35,725 nt of DNA from Verrucomicrobiota bacterium. Its GTDB lineage: Bacteria; Verrucomicrobiota; Kiritimatiellia; Kiritimatiellales; Tichowtungiaceae. Shown one piece after another: positions 17,470-26,160 of the stretch. The stretch covers positions 1 through 35,725 of the forward strand of contig JAEIOF010000007.1 in the NCBI GenBank assembly GCA_016342445.1. The letters run 5' to 3'. Numbering within the stretch: the first letter of the stretch is position 1; every line of letters starts with the position of its first letter. The position numbers were made by a program, and so were the translations under genes. The notes beneath the pieces were generated by a model. That model did no database searches. It worked only from the letters and a program-made list of their open reading frames with translations, and was not told the origin of the DNA.

Positions 17470-17691
17470 AATGAGTTCGCACTCCCCACTGGATAAAACA
17501 TTATGAAGTGCATTGAAAAAGGTATAGCAAGCCACCCTCCGGTCAAATGACTTTTGATCAGTTGCCTGCGAACTGCAGATGGATAGCGCCCAGCTCTCCA
17601 GACCGGTCATGGAAACATAAGCGACGACGATTTACTAACCGTCGACAGCACCGGCTCACTAAGCGGAGGGGATTTCCCCCTCCGCTTTTTT
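17470..17691 (+). ncRNA. Candidate structured RNA or long structured 3' UTR
   Basis: No open frame of note. Inverted repeats: AGTTCGCA 17474-17481 with TGCGAACT 17567-17574 (perfect, 8 pairs); inside it GGTCAAA 17541-17547 with TTTGATC 17553-17559 (one G-T pair); then CGACG 17622-17626 with CGTCG 17640-17644; then a terminator hairpin. The layout resembles an independent small RNA of about 220 bases, but it matches no family I recognise (not tmRNA, RNase P, SRP). It could equally be the operon's 3' UTR. No clear promoter was found. Confidence 0.3.
17661..17691 (+). terminator. Strong Rho-independent terminator
   Basis: AAGCGGAGGGG pairs perfectly over 11 bases with CCCCTCCGCTT around a 5-base loop and is followed by a T-run on the plus strand. 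It ends transcription from the glycosidase operon or the candidate RNA before the opposing birA gene. Confidence 0.9.
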
Positions 17692-17706
17692 GTGTCTCGT
17701 TTCTGC

Positions 17707-18420
17707 CTATACAGAAAGATCACCGGCCCAGACGGGGATCACCTCGCCACCCTCAACGCGAAGAAGAAGTTCGCCATCGTCGCCGAAACCTGCGAGCTGG
17801 CCGGTTCGCTCCGCGTCGCCGTCGCGCACGGTGACGGTTTTTCCAAGGGTTGGAACGTTTGCCTCCCATTTTTTCCGAACTCTGGAAAAACCGCCCTCCG
17901 CCCATTCTTCAATCCGGATCGAAAGAATGGATAAAAGCCTTTCAAGCAGTTGATCCATATTCCGGCGCGCGCCGGTTTCGATCAAAAGCGAGGTCGCAGG
18001 CTGGTCGATCTCTCCGGCATCCGCCATGTTCACATTTAATCCGATTCCGATGATGATGCCGCCGGGAATCCCTTCCGAAAGAATGCCGCAGATTTTTTTA
18101 CCGTTCACCAGAACGTCGTTCGGCCACTTGAGGTCGGCCTTCACCCCCTCCGCTCCGAGCAGGTCAGCCACCGCAATAGCCGCCGCCATCGTGGCGGAAG
18201 GAAGCCATCGCGGCTCATAGCCGCCGCGCAAAAGAATCGAAAACGTGAGGTTTTCGTTGGCGGCGGAGAGCCAATCGCGCCCGCGCCGACCCCGCCCCTG
18301 CGTCTGCTCGCGCGTTGCAACCACCGTCCCCGACGGGAGTTCCGGCTCCAGCGCCAGCCGCTCCTTCAGGAACGTATTGGTGGAGGGAAGCCGGTCGTAC
18401 CACTGAATTTTAAATTTCAT
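17707..18420 (-). CDS. birA: Biotin-protein ligase, monofunctional
   Basis: Attaches biotin to a lysine of biotin-dependent enzymes via biotinyl-AMP. Of 237 residues: STNTFLKE, the biotinyl-AMP loop QGRGRRGRDW, NLTFSILL, DLKWPNDVLVNGKKICGILSE, IIGIGLNVNM, and a small C-terminal SH3-like domain. The N-terminal helix-turn-helix of the repressor-type BirA is absent, so it should not regulate transcription. I chose ATG 18420, where homology begins, over an upstream GTG (18444). It is divergent from oadG-oadA-oadB, whose alpha subunit carries a biotin domain and is the obvious client. Two palindrome copies lie inside its 3' end. Confidence 0.93.
   Translation of the reverse strand: MKFKIQWYDRLPSTNTFLKERLALEPELPSGTVVATREQTQGRGRRGRDWLSAANENLTFSILLRGGYEPRWLPSATMAAAIAVADLLGAEGVKADLKWPNDVLVNGKKICGILSEGIPGGIIIGIGLNVNMADAGEIDQPATSLLIETGARRNMDQLLERLLSILSIRIEEWAEGGFSRVRKKWEANVPTLGKTVTVRDGDAERTGQLAGFGDDGELLLRVEGGEVIPVWAGDLSV
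17841..17887. repeat. Pair of palindromes inside birA
   Basis: A perfect core TTCCAA-GGG-TTGGAA at 17841-17855 and a weaker TTCCGA-ACT-CTGGAA at 17873-17887, 32 bp apart. In birA they are read in two different frames, as Val-Pro-Thr-Leu-Gly-Lys and Phe-Ser-Arg-Val-Arg-Lys. Confidence 0.75.
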
Positions 18421-18449
18421 ACTGCGCCTGAATCTATTTTCCACCCGTT

Positions 18450-18479
18450 TTGACTGGTTCCGGGGGCCTTATTTACGTA
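18450..18479 (+). promoter_or_regulatory. Tentative promoter of oadGAB
   Basis: A good -35 hexamer TTGACT (18450-18455) lies in the 104-bp divergent region. The matching -10 at 17-18 bases (TTACGT or TACGTA) is poor, so this is weak. Confidence 0.25.
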
Positions 18480-18524
18480 CAAAAGCAGGCTACTTTTTTC
18501 ATGGACTAAGATAAAGGAAACGTT

Positions 18525-18737
18525 ATGGCACAAGGTCTTGTTTTATTAGTAATCGGAATGGTCACCGTTTTTAGCTTTCTGGTGCTACTGGTTGTCGCGA
18601 TGCAGCTTTCAGCTGTTTTCTTCAAAAAATTCGCTCACCTCTTTCCCGAAGCGGTAGCGACGACCGCCGCACCGGCGACGAGCCCCGTCGCCGCGATCGC
18701 CGTCGCACTGGCAGCAATCCGCGCTAAACGCGGCTAA
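18525..18737 (+). CDS. oadG: Oxaloacetate decarboxylase gamma subunit
   Basis: Small membrane subunit, 70 residues, of the Na+-translocating oxaloacetate decarboxylase. It has one N-terminal transmembrane helix (LVLLVIGMVTVFSFLVLLVVAM), then an Ala/Pro/Thr-rich tail AATSPVAAIAVALAAIRAKRG-type region, as in OadG/MmdD proteins, which bridge the alpha and beta subunits. AAGGA precedes the ATG by six bases. It is first of the gamma-alpha-beta operon and divergent from birA. Confidence 0.88.
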   Translation: MAQGLVLLVIGMVTVFSFLVLLVVAMQLSAVFFKKFAHLFPEAVATTAAPATSPVAAIAVALAAIRAKRG

Positions 18738-18771
18738 TTTATTTTATTAAAAGATATATAAGGAGAACCTC

Positions 18772-20577
18772 ATGGCTAAAAAAACGATTCACATTATGAA
18801 CACCGCATTCCGCGACGGCTTTCAATCGGTCTACGGTGCACGCGTACTCACCGAAGACTTTCTGCCGGCTGTCAAAGCCTGTGTGGAAGCGGGACAAACT
18901 CACTTTGAAGCGGGCGGCGGCGCACGTTTCCAGGCTCCCTTTTTCTACTGCAACGAAAGCGCATTCCATATGATGGATCGTTTTCGTGAGGTCGCAGGGC
19001 CTGATGCCGACCTGCAAACGCTCGGCCGCGGAATCAATGTGGTAGGTCTCGACTCCCAGTCGCGCGACATCATCGACCTGCATGCCAAGATGTTCAAAAA
19101 GCACGGCATCACCACCATTCGCAACTTCGACGCCCTCAACGATGTCAACAATCTGTTCGACTCCGGCAAATCGATCAACGCGCACGGCCTGAAACACGAA
19201 GTGGTTGTCACGATGATGGAACTGCCGCCCGGCTGCTCCGGCGCGCACGATGTCGCGTTCTACCAGAGAACCCTTGAGCAAATCATGAAAGCCGGCGTTC
19301 CGTTTGATAGCGTCTGCTTCAAGGATGCCTCCGGAACCTCCACCCCGAAAAAAGTCTACGAGACCATCGCGATGGCTCGCAAGATGCTCCCGTCTGAAAC
19401 CAAGCTGGTTTTCCACTCCCACGAAACCGCCGGTGTCGGAACCGTCGGCTATATCGCCGCGATCAAAGCCGGTGCGGATCAGGTCGACTGCTCCCTCGCC
19501 CCGGCCTCCGGCGGAACCTGCCAACCCGACGTCGCCACCCTCTGGCACGCCCTGCGCGGTGAAGACTACGAACTCGATATCGATATCGACAAAATGATGC
19601 ACGCCGCCAATGTCTTCAAAGGATGCATGGCCGATTACTTCGTTCCGCCGGAAGCACTCGCGGTGGAACCGATGATCCCGTGGTCGCCGATGCCCGGTGG
19701 CGCGCTGACCGCCAACACCCAGATGTTGCGCGACAACGGCATCATGGACAAATACGAAGACTGCATCCACGCCATGGGCGAAGTCGTCCGCCGCGGTGGA
19801 TTCGGAACCTCCGTAACACCGGTTTCCCAGTTCTACTTCCAGCAGGCCTTTAACAACGTCATGTTCGGCCCGTGGGAAAAAATTGCGGAAGGCTACGGCA
19901 AAATGGTTCTCGGCTACTTCGGTAAAACCCCGTGCGAACCCGATCCGGAAATTGTCAAGCTCTCCGCCGAGAAGCTCGGACTCGAGCCGACCACCGAAAA
20001 CCCGGTCGACATCAATGACCGCGACCCGAACAAGGGAGTGGACGCCGCCAAAAAACTTCTCACCGACGCGGGCATCACCGATCAGTGCGATGAAAACGTG
20101 TTCATTGCCGCAACCTGCAAGCAGAAGGGCATCGACTTCCTGCTCGGCAACGCCAAGGTCAACGGCGTTCGCAAAGGAGCCCTCACCCCTGCCGCCGAGG
20201 CCGCTCCGGGAGGCGACGGTGCCTATACGGTCACCGTTGACGGCAAGAAATTCGCGGTTGAAGTTAAAGGCGACAAAGCAACCGTCAACGGCAAAGCCTA
20301 CGACGTGAATGTGGCTGACGGCGTTGAAGCCGCCGCGCCCGGCGTTGCCCACGAGTCCGCCGACTCCACCATCGTCAAGGCGCAGATGCCCGGCAAAGTG
20401 ATGAAAGTCAACGTTGCCGCCGGCGATCACGTCAATACCGGCGACGTACTGCTCGTCATGGAAGCCATGAAAATGGAAGTTGAAATCAAGGCTCCGGTCA
20501 GCGGAACGGTTTCCTCCATCGCGGTCAAAGTCGGCGACCAAGCCGTTGGCGGCCAGGACCTCGCCTCGATCAATTAA
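18772..20577 (+). CDS. oadA: Oxaloacetate decarboxylase alpha subunit (carboxyltransferase + biotinyl domain)
   Basis: Transfers the carboxyl group of oxaloacetate to biotin; soluble part of the Na+ pump. At 601 residues it has the carboxyltransferase barrel ([10 protein letters not shown], catalytic CFKDASG, metal ligands in FHSHETAGV), the PYC_OADA region ([38 protein letters not shown]) and a C-terminal lipoyl-like domain with EAMKMEVE, biotin on K567. From memory the barrel, with EAGGGARFQ and [10 protein letters not shown], resembles campylobacterial pyruvate-carboxylase-B/OadA-type proteins more than enterobacterial OadA. No biotin carboxylase gene is adjacent, and OadG and OadB flank it, so decarboxylation is favoured. 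AAGGAG precedes the start. Confidence 0.92.
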   Translation: MAKKTIHIMNTAFRDGFQSVYGARVLTEDFLPAVKACVEAGQTHFEAGGGARFQAPFFYCNESAFHMMDRFREVAGPDADLQTLGRGINVVGLDSQSRDIIDLHAKMFKKHGITTIRNFDALNDVNNLFDSGKSINAHGLKHEVVVTMMELPPGCSGAHDVAFYQRTLEQIMKAGVPFDSVCFKDASGTSTPKKVYETIAMARKMLPSETKLVFHSHETAGVGTVGYIAAIKAGADQVDCSLAPASGGTCQPDVATLWHALRGEDYELDIDIDKMMHAANVFKGCMADYFVPPEALAVEPMIPWSPMPGGALTANTQMLRDNGIMDKYEDCIHAMGEVVRRGGFGTSVTPVSQFYFQQAFNNVMFGPWEKIAEGYGKMVLGYFGKTPCEPDPEIVKLSAEKLGLEPTTENPVDINDRDPNKGVDAAKKLLTDAGITDQCDENVFIAATCKQKGIDFLLGNAKVNGVRKGALTPAAEAAPGGDGAYTVTVDGKKFAVEVKGDKATVNGKAYDVNVADGVEAAAPGVAHESADSTIVKAQMPGKVMKVNVAAGDHVNTGDVLLVMEAMKMEVEIKAPVSGTVSSIAVKVGDQAVGGQDLASIN

Positions 20578-20590
20578 GGAGATCTTTCCC

Positions 20591-22108
20591 ATGTTTAAAA
20601 TGAAGAAGACACTCGGGCTGATCGCCCTCGTCGCCGCGCTGATGGCCGGTTTTGCCGTTGCGGACACAAGTTGCGGAAGCGAAGCCTGCACGCTCCCGCA
20701 AACCGAAACAGCACCTAAAGATGGCATTTCGATTAGCAAGGGGTTTTATACCCTTTGGCAATCGACCGGAATCTATCGGTTCATGAATCCTGAAACACCG
20801 GCGGAAAAACATATCGCCTATCAGGATGCCTGCATCAAAACCGTTGAAGCGGAAATCTCGGTCGGTCACTTCGCCAATGCGCACACCGTGATTGAAAAAT
20901 CGGTGCAACATGGCGTGGAACAAGCCGTTATCGCAGATCTGAGCGCAAAACTAACTGTCGCCGAAGCAGAGGGCTACACACCACACGGCTTGCTGCCGGA
21001 AGGCGCGGGTCAGTTTGTAATGATCCTGATCGGGCTGCTTTTGATCTATCTGGCCATCGCCAAGGGCTTCGAGCCTCTGTTGCTTTTGCCGATTGGTTTC
21101 GGAGCCATCCTCACCAACATTCCGGCCGCCGGAATTGCTATGGGCCCGATGCCCGGACAGCCGGCTGGTTTCCTCTATTATTTCTACACCGTCGGTGTGC
21201 AATCCGGAGTCTTCCCGCTGCTCATCTTTATGGGTGTGGGAGCGATGACCGACTTCGGCCCCCTGCTCGCCAACCCGAAAACCGCCCTGCTCGGCGCCGC
21301 CGCACAGTTCGGCATTTTCATTGCCCTGCTCGGCGCATTGGCTCTGACCGGCTGGACCAATGGGGTAGTGAACTTCTCACTGCAGGATGCGGCCTCCATC
21401 GGGATCATTGGCGGGGCGGATGGTCCGACTGCGATTTTCCTCTCCTCGCGACTCTCGCCCAACCTGCTCGGCGCCATCGCCGTGGCGGCTTACTCCTATA
21501 TGGCACTCGTGCCGATCATTCAGCCGCCGATTATGCGACTGCTCACCACCAAGCAAGAGCGCGCGATTGAAATGAAACAGTTGCGTCACGTCAGCAAGAC
21601 CGAAAAAATTGTCTTCCCGCTGATGGTGCTGATTCTCTGTATTCTGTTGCTTCCGTCGGCCACCCCGCTGATCGGGATGCTGATGCTCGGTAACCTGATG
21701 AAGGAATCCTGTGTGGTTGATCGTCTGTCCGATACCGCCCAGAACGCACTCATCAACATTGTCACCATCATGCTCGGGCTGGCGGTCGGCTCCAAACTGG
21801 CGGCCGACAAATTCCTGAACGCGAACACCCTCGGCATTCTTGCCCTCGGCCTGATCGCCTTCATGATCGGCACCGCCTCCGGCGTGTTGCTCGCCAAGCT
21901 GATGAATAAGTTCTGCAAGGACAAAGTGAATCCGCTGATCGGCTCTGCCGGCGTATCGGCTGTGCCGATGGCCGCGCGCGTCGCCAACAAAGTTGGGCTC
22001 GAAGCCAACCCGCACAACTTCCTGCTCATGCACGCCATGGGCCCGAATGTTGCGGGTGTGATCGGCTCCGCCGTCGCCGCCGGGGTTTTGCTGGCTCTGT
22101 GCGGATAA
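20591..22108 (+). CDS. oadB: Na+-pumping oxaloacetate decarboxylase beta subunit with N-terminal extension
   Basis: Polytopic membrane subunit that decarboxylates carboxybiotin and exports Na+. The conserved core starts near residue 130 ([34 protein letters not shown]) and includes [14 protein letters not shown], the Na+/carboxyl site [15 protein letters not shown] (D277) and [14 protein letters not shown] near the end. At 505 residues it is longer than the usual approximately 430. The extra N-terminus has a signal-like hydrophobic segment ending [16 protein letters not shown] and a soluble region with STGIYRF. The start ATG 20591 has AAGGAG nine bases upstream and follows the oadA stop by 13 bases. 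Transcription ends in a palindrome-based terminator downstream. Confidence 0.93.
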   Translation: MFKMKKTLGLIALVAALMAGFAVADTSCGSEACTLPQTETAPKDGISISKGFYTLWQSTGIYRFMNPETPAEKHIAYQDACIKTVEAEISVGHFANAHTVIEKSVQHGVEQAVIADLSAKLTVAEAEGYTPHGLLPEGAGQFVMILIGLLLIYLAIAKGFEPLLLLPIGFGAILTNIPAAGIAMGPMPGQPAGFLYYFYTVGVQSGVFPLLIFMGVGAMTDFGPLLANPKTALLGAAAQFGIFIALLGALALTGWTNGVVNFSLQDAASIGIIGGADGPTAIFLSSRLSPNLLGAIAVAAYSYMALVPIIQPPIMRLLTTKQERAIEMKQLRHVSKTEKIVFPLMVLILCILLLPSATPLIGMLMLGNLMKESCVVDRLSDTAQNALINIVTIMLGLAVGSKLAADKFLNANTLGILALGLIAFMIGTASGVLLAKLMNKFCKDKVNPLIGSAGVSAVPMAARVANKVGLEANPHNFLLMHAMGPNVAGVIGSAVAAGVLLALCG

Positions 22109-22130
22109 ACCCTCCGCCCTGTGCAATGAA

Positions 22131-22172
22131 GGCCCCGATTTTCCAATGCTTGGAAAACGGGGCTTTCTTTTT
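22131..22172 (+). terminator. Rho-independent terminator built around a palindrome copy
   Basis: GCCCCG and CGGGGC flank the perfect TTTTCCAA-TGC-TTGGAAAA copy, giving a stem of about 14 pairs with one bulged A, followed by CTTTC and a long T-run. It lies 23 bases after the oadB stop codon. Confidence 0.8.
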
Positions 22173-22187
22173 TTCCAATGTTTGGAA
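22141..22187. repeat. Pair of perfect palindromes between oadB and ttcA
   Basis: Cores at 22141-22155 (centre TGC, inside the terminator stem) and 22173-22187 (centre TGT), exactly 32 bp apart. The second lies 11 bases before the ttcA start codon and so covers its leader. Confidence 0.92.
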
Positions 22188-22197
22188 AAGCTGAGTT

Positions 22198-22959
22198 ATG
22201 AAAAAACGAACCGACCCGCTTTTAGAACTCGGACGGCTGGCAGGCAAAGCCATTGTCGACTTCAACATGATTGAAGAAGGAGATCGTCTTCTCGTTGGAA
22301 TCAGCGGCGGCGTGGACAGCCTGATGCTGATGCATGTGCTGAGCCGGTTTCAAAAGCGGGCCCCGATTAAGTTTGATCTGTTCGCGGTCACCATCGACGA
22401 AGGCTTCGACGGAATCAAACACGCCCCCCTCGCCGCCTATGCGGAACAGCAGGGCTGGAATCTGAAAATTATCAAAACGCCGATCGCTGAACTGATTATT
22501 GAAAAAAAGACGGAAGACAACCCATGCGGCCTGTGCGCCCGCCTGCGGCGCGGGTTTATTCATGGGTACGCCGACGAGTTAAACTGCAACAAGCTGGTGC
22601 TCGGGCACCACCGCGACGATCTGTGCGTCAGTTTGCTGATGAGCCTGTTTCGCGGCAAAGGCATCAAAACCATGTCGCCGAATATCGCGGCAGATGGCGG
22701 AACCAAACGGCTGATCCGCCCCCTGTGCTACGCCCCGAAAAAGCTGATCGAAGAAAGCGCCACCGCGTTTGAGTTTCCAGCCATTGGAACCTGCGACTAT
22801 TCCGAACAGCTCGACCAAACCGGCGACCGGGCAACCCTTGAGCGGATTTTCCAGACCTTGGAAGAAAAGTTTCCAAACCTTGGAAAATCCATGCTCCATT
22901 CGATGGGTGATGTCCGAACCGAAACCCTGCTCGATAAACGGTTTCTCAATCAGCCGTAA
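22198..22959 (+). CDS. ttcA: tRNA 2-thiocytidine synthetase TtcA-like
   Basis: PP-loop ATPase that thiolates C32 of some tRNAs, using a 4Fe-4S cluster. 253 residues with the PP-loop SGGVDS (36-41), the cysteine pair CGLC (110, 113) followed by [39 protein letters not shown], and a third cysteine in GTCDY. TilS lacks the CxxC, so TtcA is preferred. It overlaps the convergent avtA by 10 bases. The C-terminal part contains two palindrome-encoded stretches (FQTLE and FPNLGK) where enterobacterial TtcA, as I recall it, differs. The Shine-Dalgarno signal is poor because a palindrome occupies the leader. Confidence 0.9.
   Translation: MKKRTDPLLELGRLAGKAIVDFNMIEEGDRLLVGISGGVDSLMLMHVLSRFQKRAPIKFDLFAVTIDEGFDGIKHAPLAAYAEQQGWNLKIIKTPIAELIIEKKTEDNPCGLCARLRRGFIHGYADELNCNKLVLGHHRDDLCVSLLMSLFRGKGIKTMSPNIAADGGTKRLIRPLCYAPKKLIEESATAFEFPAIGTCDYSEQLDQTGDRATLERIFQTLEEKFPNLGKSMLHSMGDVRTETLLDKRFLNQP
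22849..22885. repeat. Pair of palindromes inside ttcA 3' end
   Basis: TTCCAG-ACC-TTGGAA at 22849-22863 and the perfect TTCCAA-ACC-TTGGAA at 22871-22885, 22 bp apart (two helical turns). They are read in two different frames: Phe-Gln-Thr-Leu-Glu, and Phe-Pro-Asn-Leu-Gly-Lys. Confidence 0.85.
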
Positions 22960-24200
22960 ATCTTTTTGATTTCGTCGGCGATGATTTTGACGCCGGCATG
23001 GACGGTTTCGTCGTCCTGCGCGTAGGTGACGCGAATGCATTCGTGCTTGTGCGGCCAGTCGTCGGCCTCCAAGCCCGGGAAGAAGTGATGCCCCGGTATG
23101 ACGAGCGTATTACGCGCCTTGAGACGTTCGTAAAGCTCTGCACTGGTGCACGGCAGATCCTTGAGCCACAGCCAGAGGAACAGCGCCCCTTCGGGCTTGT
23201 GGATACGGTACGGAACCTCGCCAAGCTCTTCCCGGAACCATTCCAGAGTTTGGAACGCTTTGCGCTGATAATACGGCTGAATGATTTCCTGACTGATCCG
23301 CATGATTTCCCCGTCACGGATCAGATCAATCGCCATACGCGCACCGAGTCCGCCGGGCGCCAGACACATCACGCCGTTGATGTCGGCGATCGCCGAGGCA
23401 ATCTCCTTGCTCGCAATCACAATCCCGGTGCGAAAGTTCGGCAAGCCGAATTTTGAGAGGCTCATGCAGACGACCGTATTGGAATTCCAGATCGGCGAGG
23501 CCTCGGTATAAATAATATCCGGAAACGGAGTGCCGTAGGCGTTATCGATAATGAACGGAACACCCTTCTCGCGCGCCAGTTCATCGAGATGCCTCATCTC
23601 CTCATCGGTCAGCACATTGCCCGTCGGATTGGTGGGCCGCGACACACAAATCGCACCGATGTCATCGCCGATTTCCAACCCTTGGAAATCCACATGATAT
23701 TTGAACAGCCCGTCGTCCAACAACTCAATGGAGGGGCGCTTCGACACGAAAAAATCATCGGTCAATCCCGTATCGGCATAGCCGATATATTCCGGGGTCA
23801 GCGGAAAGAGGATTTTCCGTTTTGAACCATCCGGCATGTCACCGGCGAACAGATTGAAGAGGCAGAAAAAAGCGTTCTGACTGCCATTGGTCAGCGCGAT
23901 GTTTTCCGGGGAAATATTCCATCCGAAGGTTTCGCACAGCATTTCCGCCAGCGCCTCAATGAAGGCGGCGTTGCCGCGCGAACCGTCGTAGTTGCCGATC
24001 ATCGATTCGAACTCGCCGGGTTCCGAAAGAATCGATTCCATGCGTTTTCGGAAGCGCGCCTGCACCTCCGGAATATGCGCCGGATTTCCGCCGCCCAACA
24101 TCAGGATGTCATCATTCGCCAGCGCATCGCCGAGATCGTCCATCAACTGGGTGATTCCCGCCTTGCGCGTAAATTTTTCGCCGAATTTTGAAAATTTCAT
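22950..24200 (-). CDS. avtA: Valine-pyruvate aminotransferase
   Basis: PLP aminotransferase of fold type I, 416 residues, close in length and wording to E. coli AvtA as I remember it. Diagnostic stretches: [31 protein letters not shown]-type start, [60 protein letters not shown], the PLP-lysine region [14 protein letters not shown], and [13 protein letters not shown]. It would exchange amino groups between valine, alanine and their keto acids. The start is ATG 24200. A terminator separates it from the upstream same-strand LOG gene, so it probably has its own promoter. It contains two palindromes read as FQTLE and FQGLE. Confidence 0.93.
   Translation of the reverse strand: MKFSKFGEKFTRKAGITQLMDDLGDALANDDILMLGGGNPAHIPEVQARFRKRMESILSEPGEFESMIGNYDGSRGNAAFIEALAEMLCETFGWNISPENIALTNGSQNAFFCLFNLFAGDMPDGSKRKILFPLTPEYIGYADTGLTDDFFVSKRPSIELLDDGLFKYHVDFQGLEIGDDIGAICVSRPTNPTGNVLTDEEMRHLDELAREKGVPFIIDNAYGTPFPDIIYTEASPIWNSNTVVCMSLSKFGLPNFRTGIVIASKEIASAIADINGVMCLAPGGLGARMAIDLIRDGEIMRISQEIIQPYYQRKAFQTLEWFREELGEVPYRIHKPEGALFLWLWLKDLPCTSAELYERLKARNTLVIPGHHFFPGLEADDWPHKHECIRVTYAQDDETVHAGVKIIADEIKKIYG
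23241..23255. repeat. Palindrome inside avtA (1)
   Basis: TTCCAG-AGT-TTGGAA, one core mismatch; read in avtA as Phe-Gln-Thr-Leu-Glu. Confidence 0.75.
23673..23687. repeat. Palindrome inside avtA (2)
   Basis: Perfect core TTCCAA-CCC-TTGGAA; read in avtA as Phe-Gln-Gly-Leu-Glu in the middle of the gene. Confidence 0.88.
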
Positions 24201-24235
24201 CGCGTGAATATGATCATGAACTGGATGTAAGCAAC

Positions 24236-24275
24236 GAAAAACGGGCAGTTGCATCAGGCAGGCCCGATCTGCCCG
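24236..24275 (-). terminator. Rho-independent terminator of the LOG gene
   Basis: On the minus strand CGGGCAG pairs with CTGCCCG across a 20-base loop and is followed by TTTTT. It lies one base beyond the LOG-family stop codon and before avtA. Confidence 0.65.
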
Positions 24276-24276
24276 A

Positions 24277-25020
24277 CTAGGGGGTTTTTCTTGCGGCGGC
24301 GTAAAAATCGCCGATGGCGCTCCAGCCATCCTCGGCGGTGTCACAGAAGGTGACGAGATCCATGTCATTCGGCCCGATCAACTCGCACTCCACCAGATAG
24401 TCCCAGTCGATGAGTCGTTTCCAATGTTCGGAACCGAATAGAATCACCGGCATGGGGTTGATCTTTCCGGTCTGAATCAACGTGAGCGCCTCGAAAAGCT
24501 CATCGAAGGTGCCGAAGCCGCCGGGGAAAATGCAGACCGCGCGGGCGCGCTGCAGGAAGTGCATTTTTCGCATGCTGAAATAGTGAAAATTGAAGCAGAG
24601 CTCTTCCGTGACATAGGCGTTGGGGTTCTGTTCGTGCGGCAGGGTGATATTCAGCGCCACCGACTTACACCCGACATCATGCGCCCCGCGGTTGCCCGCC
24701 TCCATGATGCCCCCGCCCCCGCCGGTGATGATGACATACTCGCACTCGTGATTGGTCTGGCAGGTGCTGCTGACGATCTTCGCCAGCTTGCGCGCCTCTT
24801 CATAGAACGGAGTGAATTTGGCAATGTTGGAGTCGGGGTGTTTCGCCGCCTTCTCGGGCGATGGAATCCGCGCGCTGCCGAACAGAACCACTGTGGAGTT
24901 GATTTTATTTTCCTGCATCATCACCTCGGGATGAAGGTGTTCGAGTTGCAGGCGGATTTCGCGGCAGTGAGGACTCTTTAAAAACTCGAGGTTCTCGTAG
25001 GCTTTCGGCGGATTTTTCAT
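24277..25020 (-). CDS. LOG-family protein (cytokinin riboside phosphoribohydrolase-like)
   Basis: 247-residue Rossmann-type protein of the TIGR00730/'lysine decarboxylase' family. Hallmarks are [31 protein letters not shown] and the nucleotide-binding [21 protein letters not shown]. Members cleave nucleoside 5'-monophosphates to base and ribose 5-phosphate. The older lysine decarboxylase label is wrong. The start ATG 25020 has GGAG eight bases upstream; an alternative ATG 25041 is less likely. It is divergent from the glycosyltransferase-like gene, only 45 bases away. A degenerate palindrome lies inside the 3' end. Confidence 0.9.
   Translation of the reverse strand: MKNPPKAYENLEFLKSPHCREIRLQLEHLHPEVMMQENKINSTVVLFGSARIPSPEKAAKHPDSNIAKFTPFYEEARKLAKIVSSTCQTNHECEYVIITGGGGGIMEAGNRGAHDVGCKSVALNITLPHEQNPNAYVTEELCFNFHYFSMRKMHFLQRARAVCIFPGGFGTFDELFEALTLIQTGKINPMPVILFGSEHWKRLIDWDYLVECELIGPNDMDLVTFCDTAEDGWSAIGDFYAAARKTP
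24419..24433. repeat. Degenerate palindrome inside LOG gene
   Basis: TTCCAA-TGT-TCGGAA, one core mismatch; read in the gene as Ser-Glu-His-Trp-Lys, not in the usual frame. Confidence 0.5.
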
Positions 25021-25065
25021 TTTCGATTCTCCAATGGTCACCTGTTCGGTGTAAAACTAGCAAAG

Positions 25066-26160
25066 ATGAAACCGATTGCCTATTACATTACCGCCCACGG
25101 TTACGGTCACGGAACGCGCTCGGGCGATGTCCTGCGCGCGTTGCATCGCCTGGCGCCGAAACAGCCCGTGATTGTCACCACCGACCTGCCCAACAGCTTT
25201 CTCGACAGCCGTCTCGAGGGTTGCGACAACCTGACATTCCGGCGGGGCGCGTTTGATGTGGGCCTCGTGCAGAAAGACTCCATCCAGAGCGATCTTTTCC
25301 AAACTCTGGAAAAACTCGAAGCACTCTACGCCCGCGAAGAGGAGCTGATTGTGCAGGAGCAGAATTTTTTGCGGGAAAACAACGTCGCCCTCGTGGTCGC
25401 CGATATTCCGGCGATCCCGCTGGCCGCCGCCCAGCGCTCGAACATCGCCAACATCGCCATCGGAAACTTTTCGTGGGACTGGATATATGCCGACTATGCG
25501 AAAACGGATCTTCACTGGGAGTTCTTTGTCGAAAAATTCCGCGCGGTCTATGAAGAAACCGATCTGCTGCTGCGTCTGCCCTTTGCTCCGCCGATGGAGC
25601 AGTTCCCAAATCAAAAAGAGATTCCCCTGCTCGCCTCGCCCGGGATCCCGCAGCGCAAAAAAATAATCGATATATCACAGAGTGATATATGTCTCGAAAA
25701 ACCATGGGTGCTACTCTCCTTCACCTCGCTGGATCTGAGTTTCCAAGCATTGGAAAATATTCGCGCGCACGATGACTACGAGTTTTTCTGCGTCCAGCCG
25801 ATGGAGTTCCCCTGCTCCTGCATCCACTCGATTGACCGCCATCAGGTCTGCTTTGCCGATATTCTGGCGTCGTGCGACATCATCATCAGCAAACCGGGTT
25901 TCGGGCTGGTCTCCGAGTGCATTGTGAACAACAAACCCCTGATCTATTCCGACCGCGGCAACTTTGCCGAATATCCCTATCTGGTCGAGGGCATCGAAAA
26001 ACACCTGAAAAATGTCCATCTTCCGTCGGAACAATTGTATGCCGGAGACTTTTTCCAGGCACTGGAAAAAATTAAAACCGCGGCGGAACCCACAGGGTTT
26101 ATCCGTCGCAGCGGCGCGGAAATGATCGCAGAAGAGCTTATTCGCTTCGGCGGATCGTGA
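25066..26160 (+). CDS. GT-B-fold glycosyltransferase-like protein
   Basis: 364 residues with a two-domain GT-B look. The N-terminal AYYITAHGYGHGTRSGDVLRAL is a glycine-rich opening like that of MurG/MGT-type enzymes and of the N-terminal half of plant-type L-arabinokinase (from memory). The C-terminal domain has WVLLSFTSLDLS, FADILASCDIIISKPGFGLVSECIVNNKPLIY (sugar-nucleotide donor region) and NFAEYPYLVEG. No membrane segment is seen, so it is cytosolic or peripheral; donor and acceptor cannot be inferred. It overlaps the convergent phosphodiesterase gene by 23 bases. It contains three palindromes, each read as Phe-Gln-x-Leu-Glu. Confidence 0.75.
   Translation: MKPIAYYITAHGYGHGTRSGDVLRALHRLAPKQPVIVTTDLPNSFLDSRLEGCDNLTFRRGAFDVGLVQKDSIQSDLFQTLEKLEALYAREEELIVQEQNFLRENNVALVVADIPAIPLAAAQRSNIANIAIGNFSWDWIYADYAKTDLHWEFFVEKFRAVYEETDLLLRLPFAPPMEQFPNQKEIPLLASPGIPQRKKIIDISQSDICLEKPWVLLSFTSLDLSFQALENIRAHDDYEFFCVQPMEFPCSCIHSIDRHQVCFADILASCDIIISKPGFGLVSECIVNNKPLIYSDRGNFAEYPYLVEGIEKHLKNVHLPSEQLYAGDFFQALEKIKTAAEPTGFIRRSGAEMIAEELIRFGGS
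25297..25311. repeat. Palindrome inside GT-like gene (1)
   Basis: TTTTCCAA-ACT-CTGGAAAA, one core mismatch; read as Phe-Gln-Thr-Leu-Glu-Lys. Confidence 0.8.
25741..25755. repeat. Palindrome inside GT-like gene (2)
   Basis: Perfect core TTCCAA-GCA-TTGGAA; read as Phe-Gln-Ala-Leu-Glu-Asn. Confidence 0.88.
26053..26067. repeat. Palindrome inside GT-like gene (3)
   Basis: TTTTCCAG-GCA-CTGGAAAA: two changes from the core, but they compensate so the site stays a perfect inverted repeat. Read as Phe-Gln-Ala-Leu-Glu-Lys, 93 bases before the stop. Confidence 0.75.

Larger units (their letters stand above)
17370..17706. other. 337-bp convergent intergenic region without a gene
   Basis: Between the GH3 and birA stop codons. 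The first 100 bases show nothing recognisable. From 17470 onward there are several inverted repeats and a strong terminator, listed separately. Confidence 0.6.

Noticed and set aside
18739-20739. 666-residue open frame antisense to oadA
   Set aside because: The longest shadow in the window, but its sequence is Val/Asp/Gly-rich without domains, and the sense strand encodes complete OadA. The length reflects codon bias.
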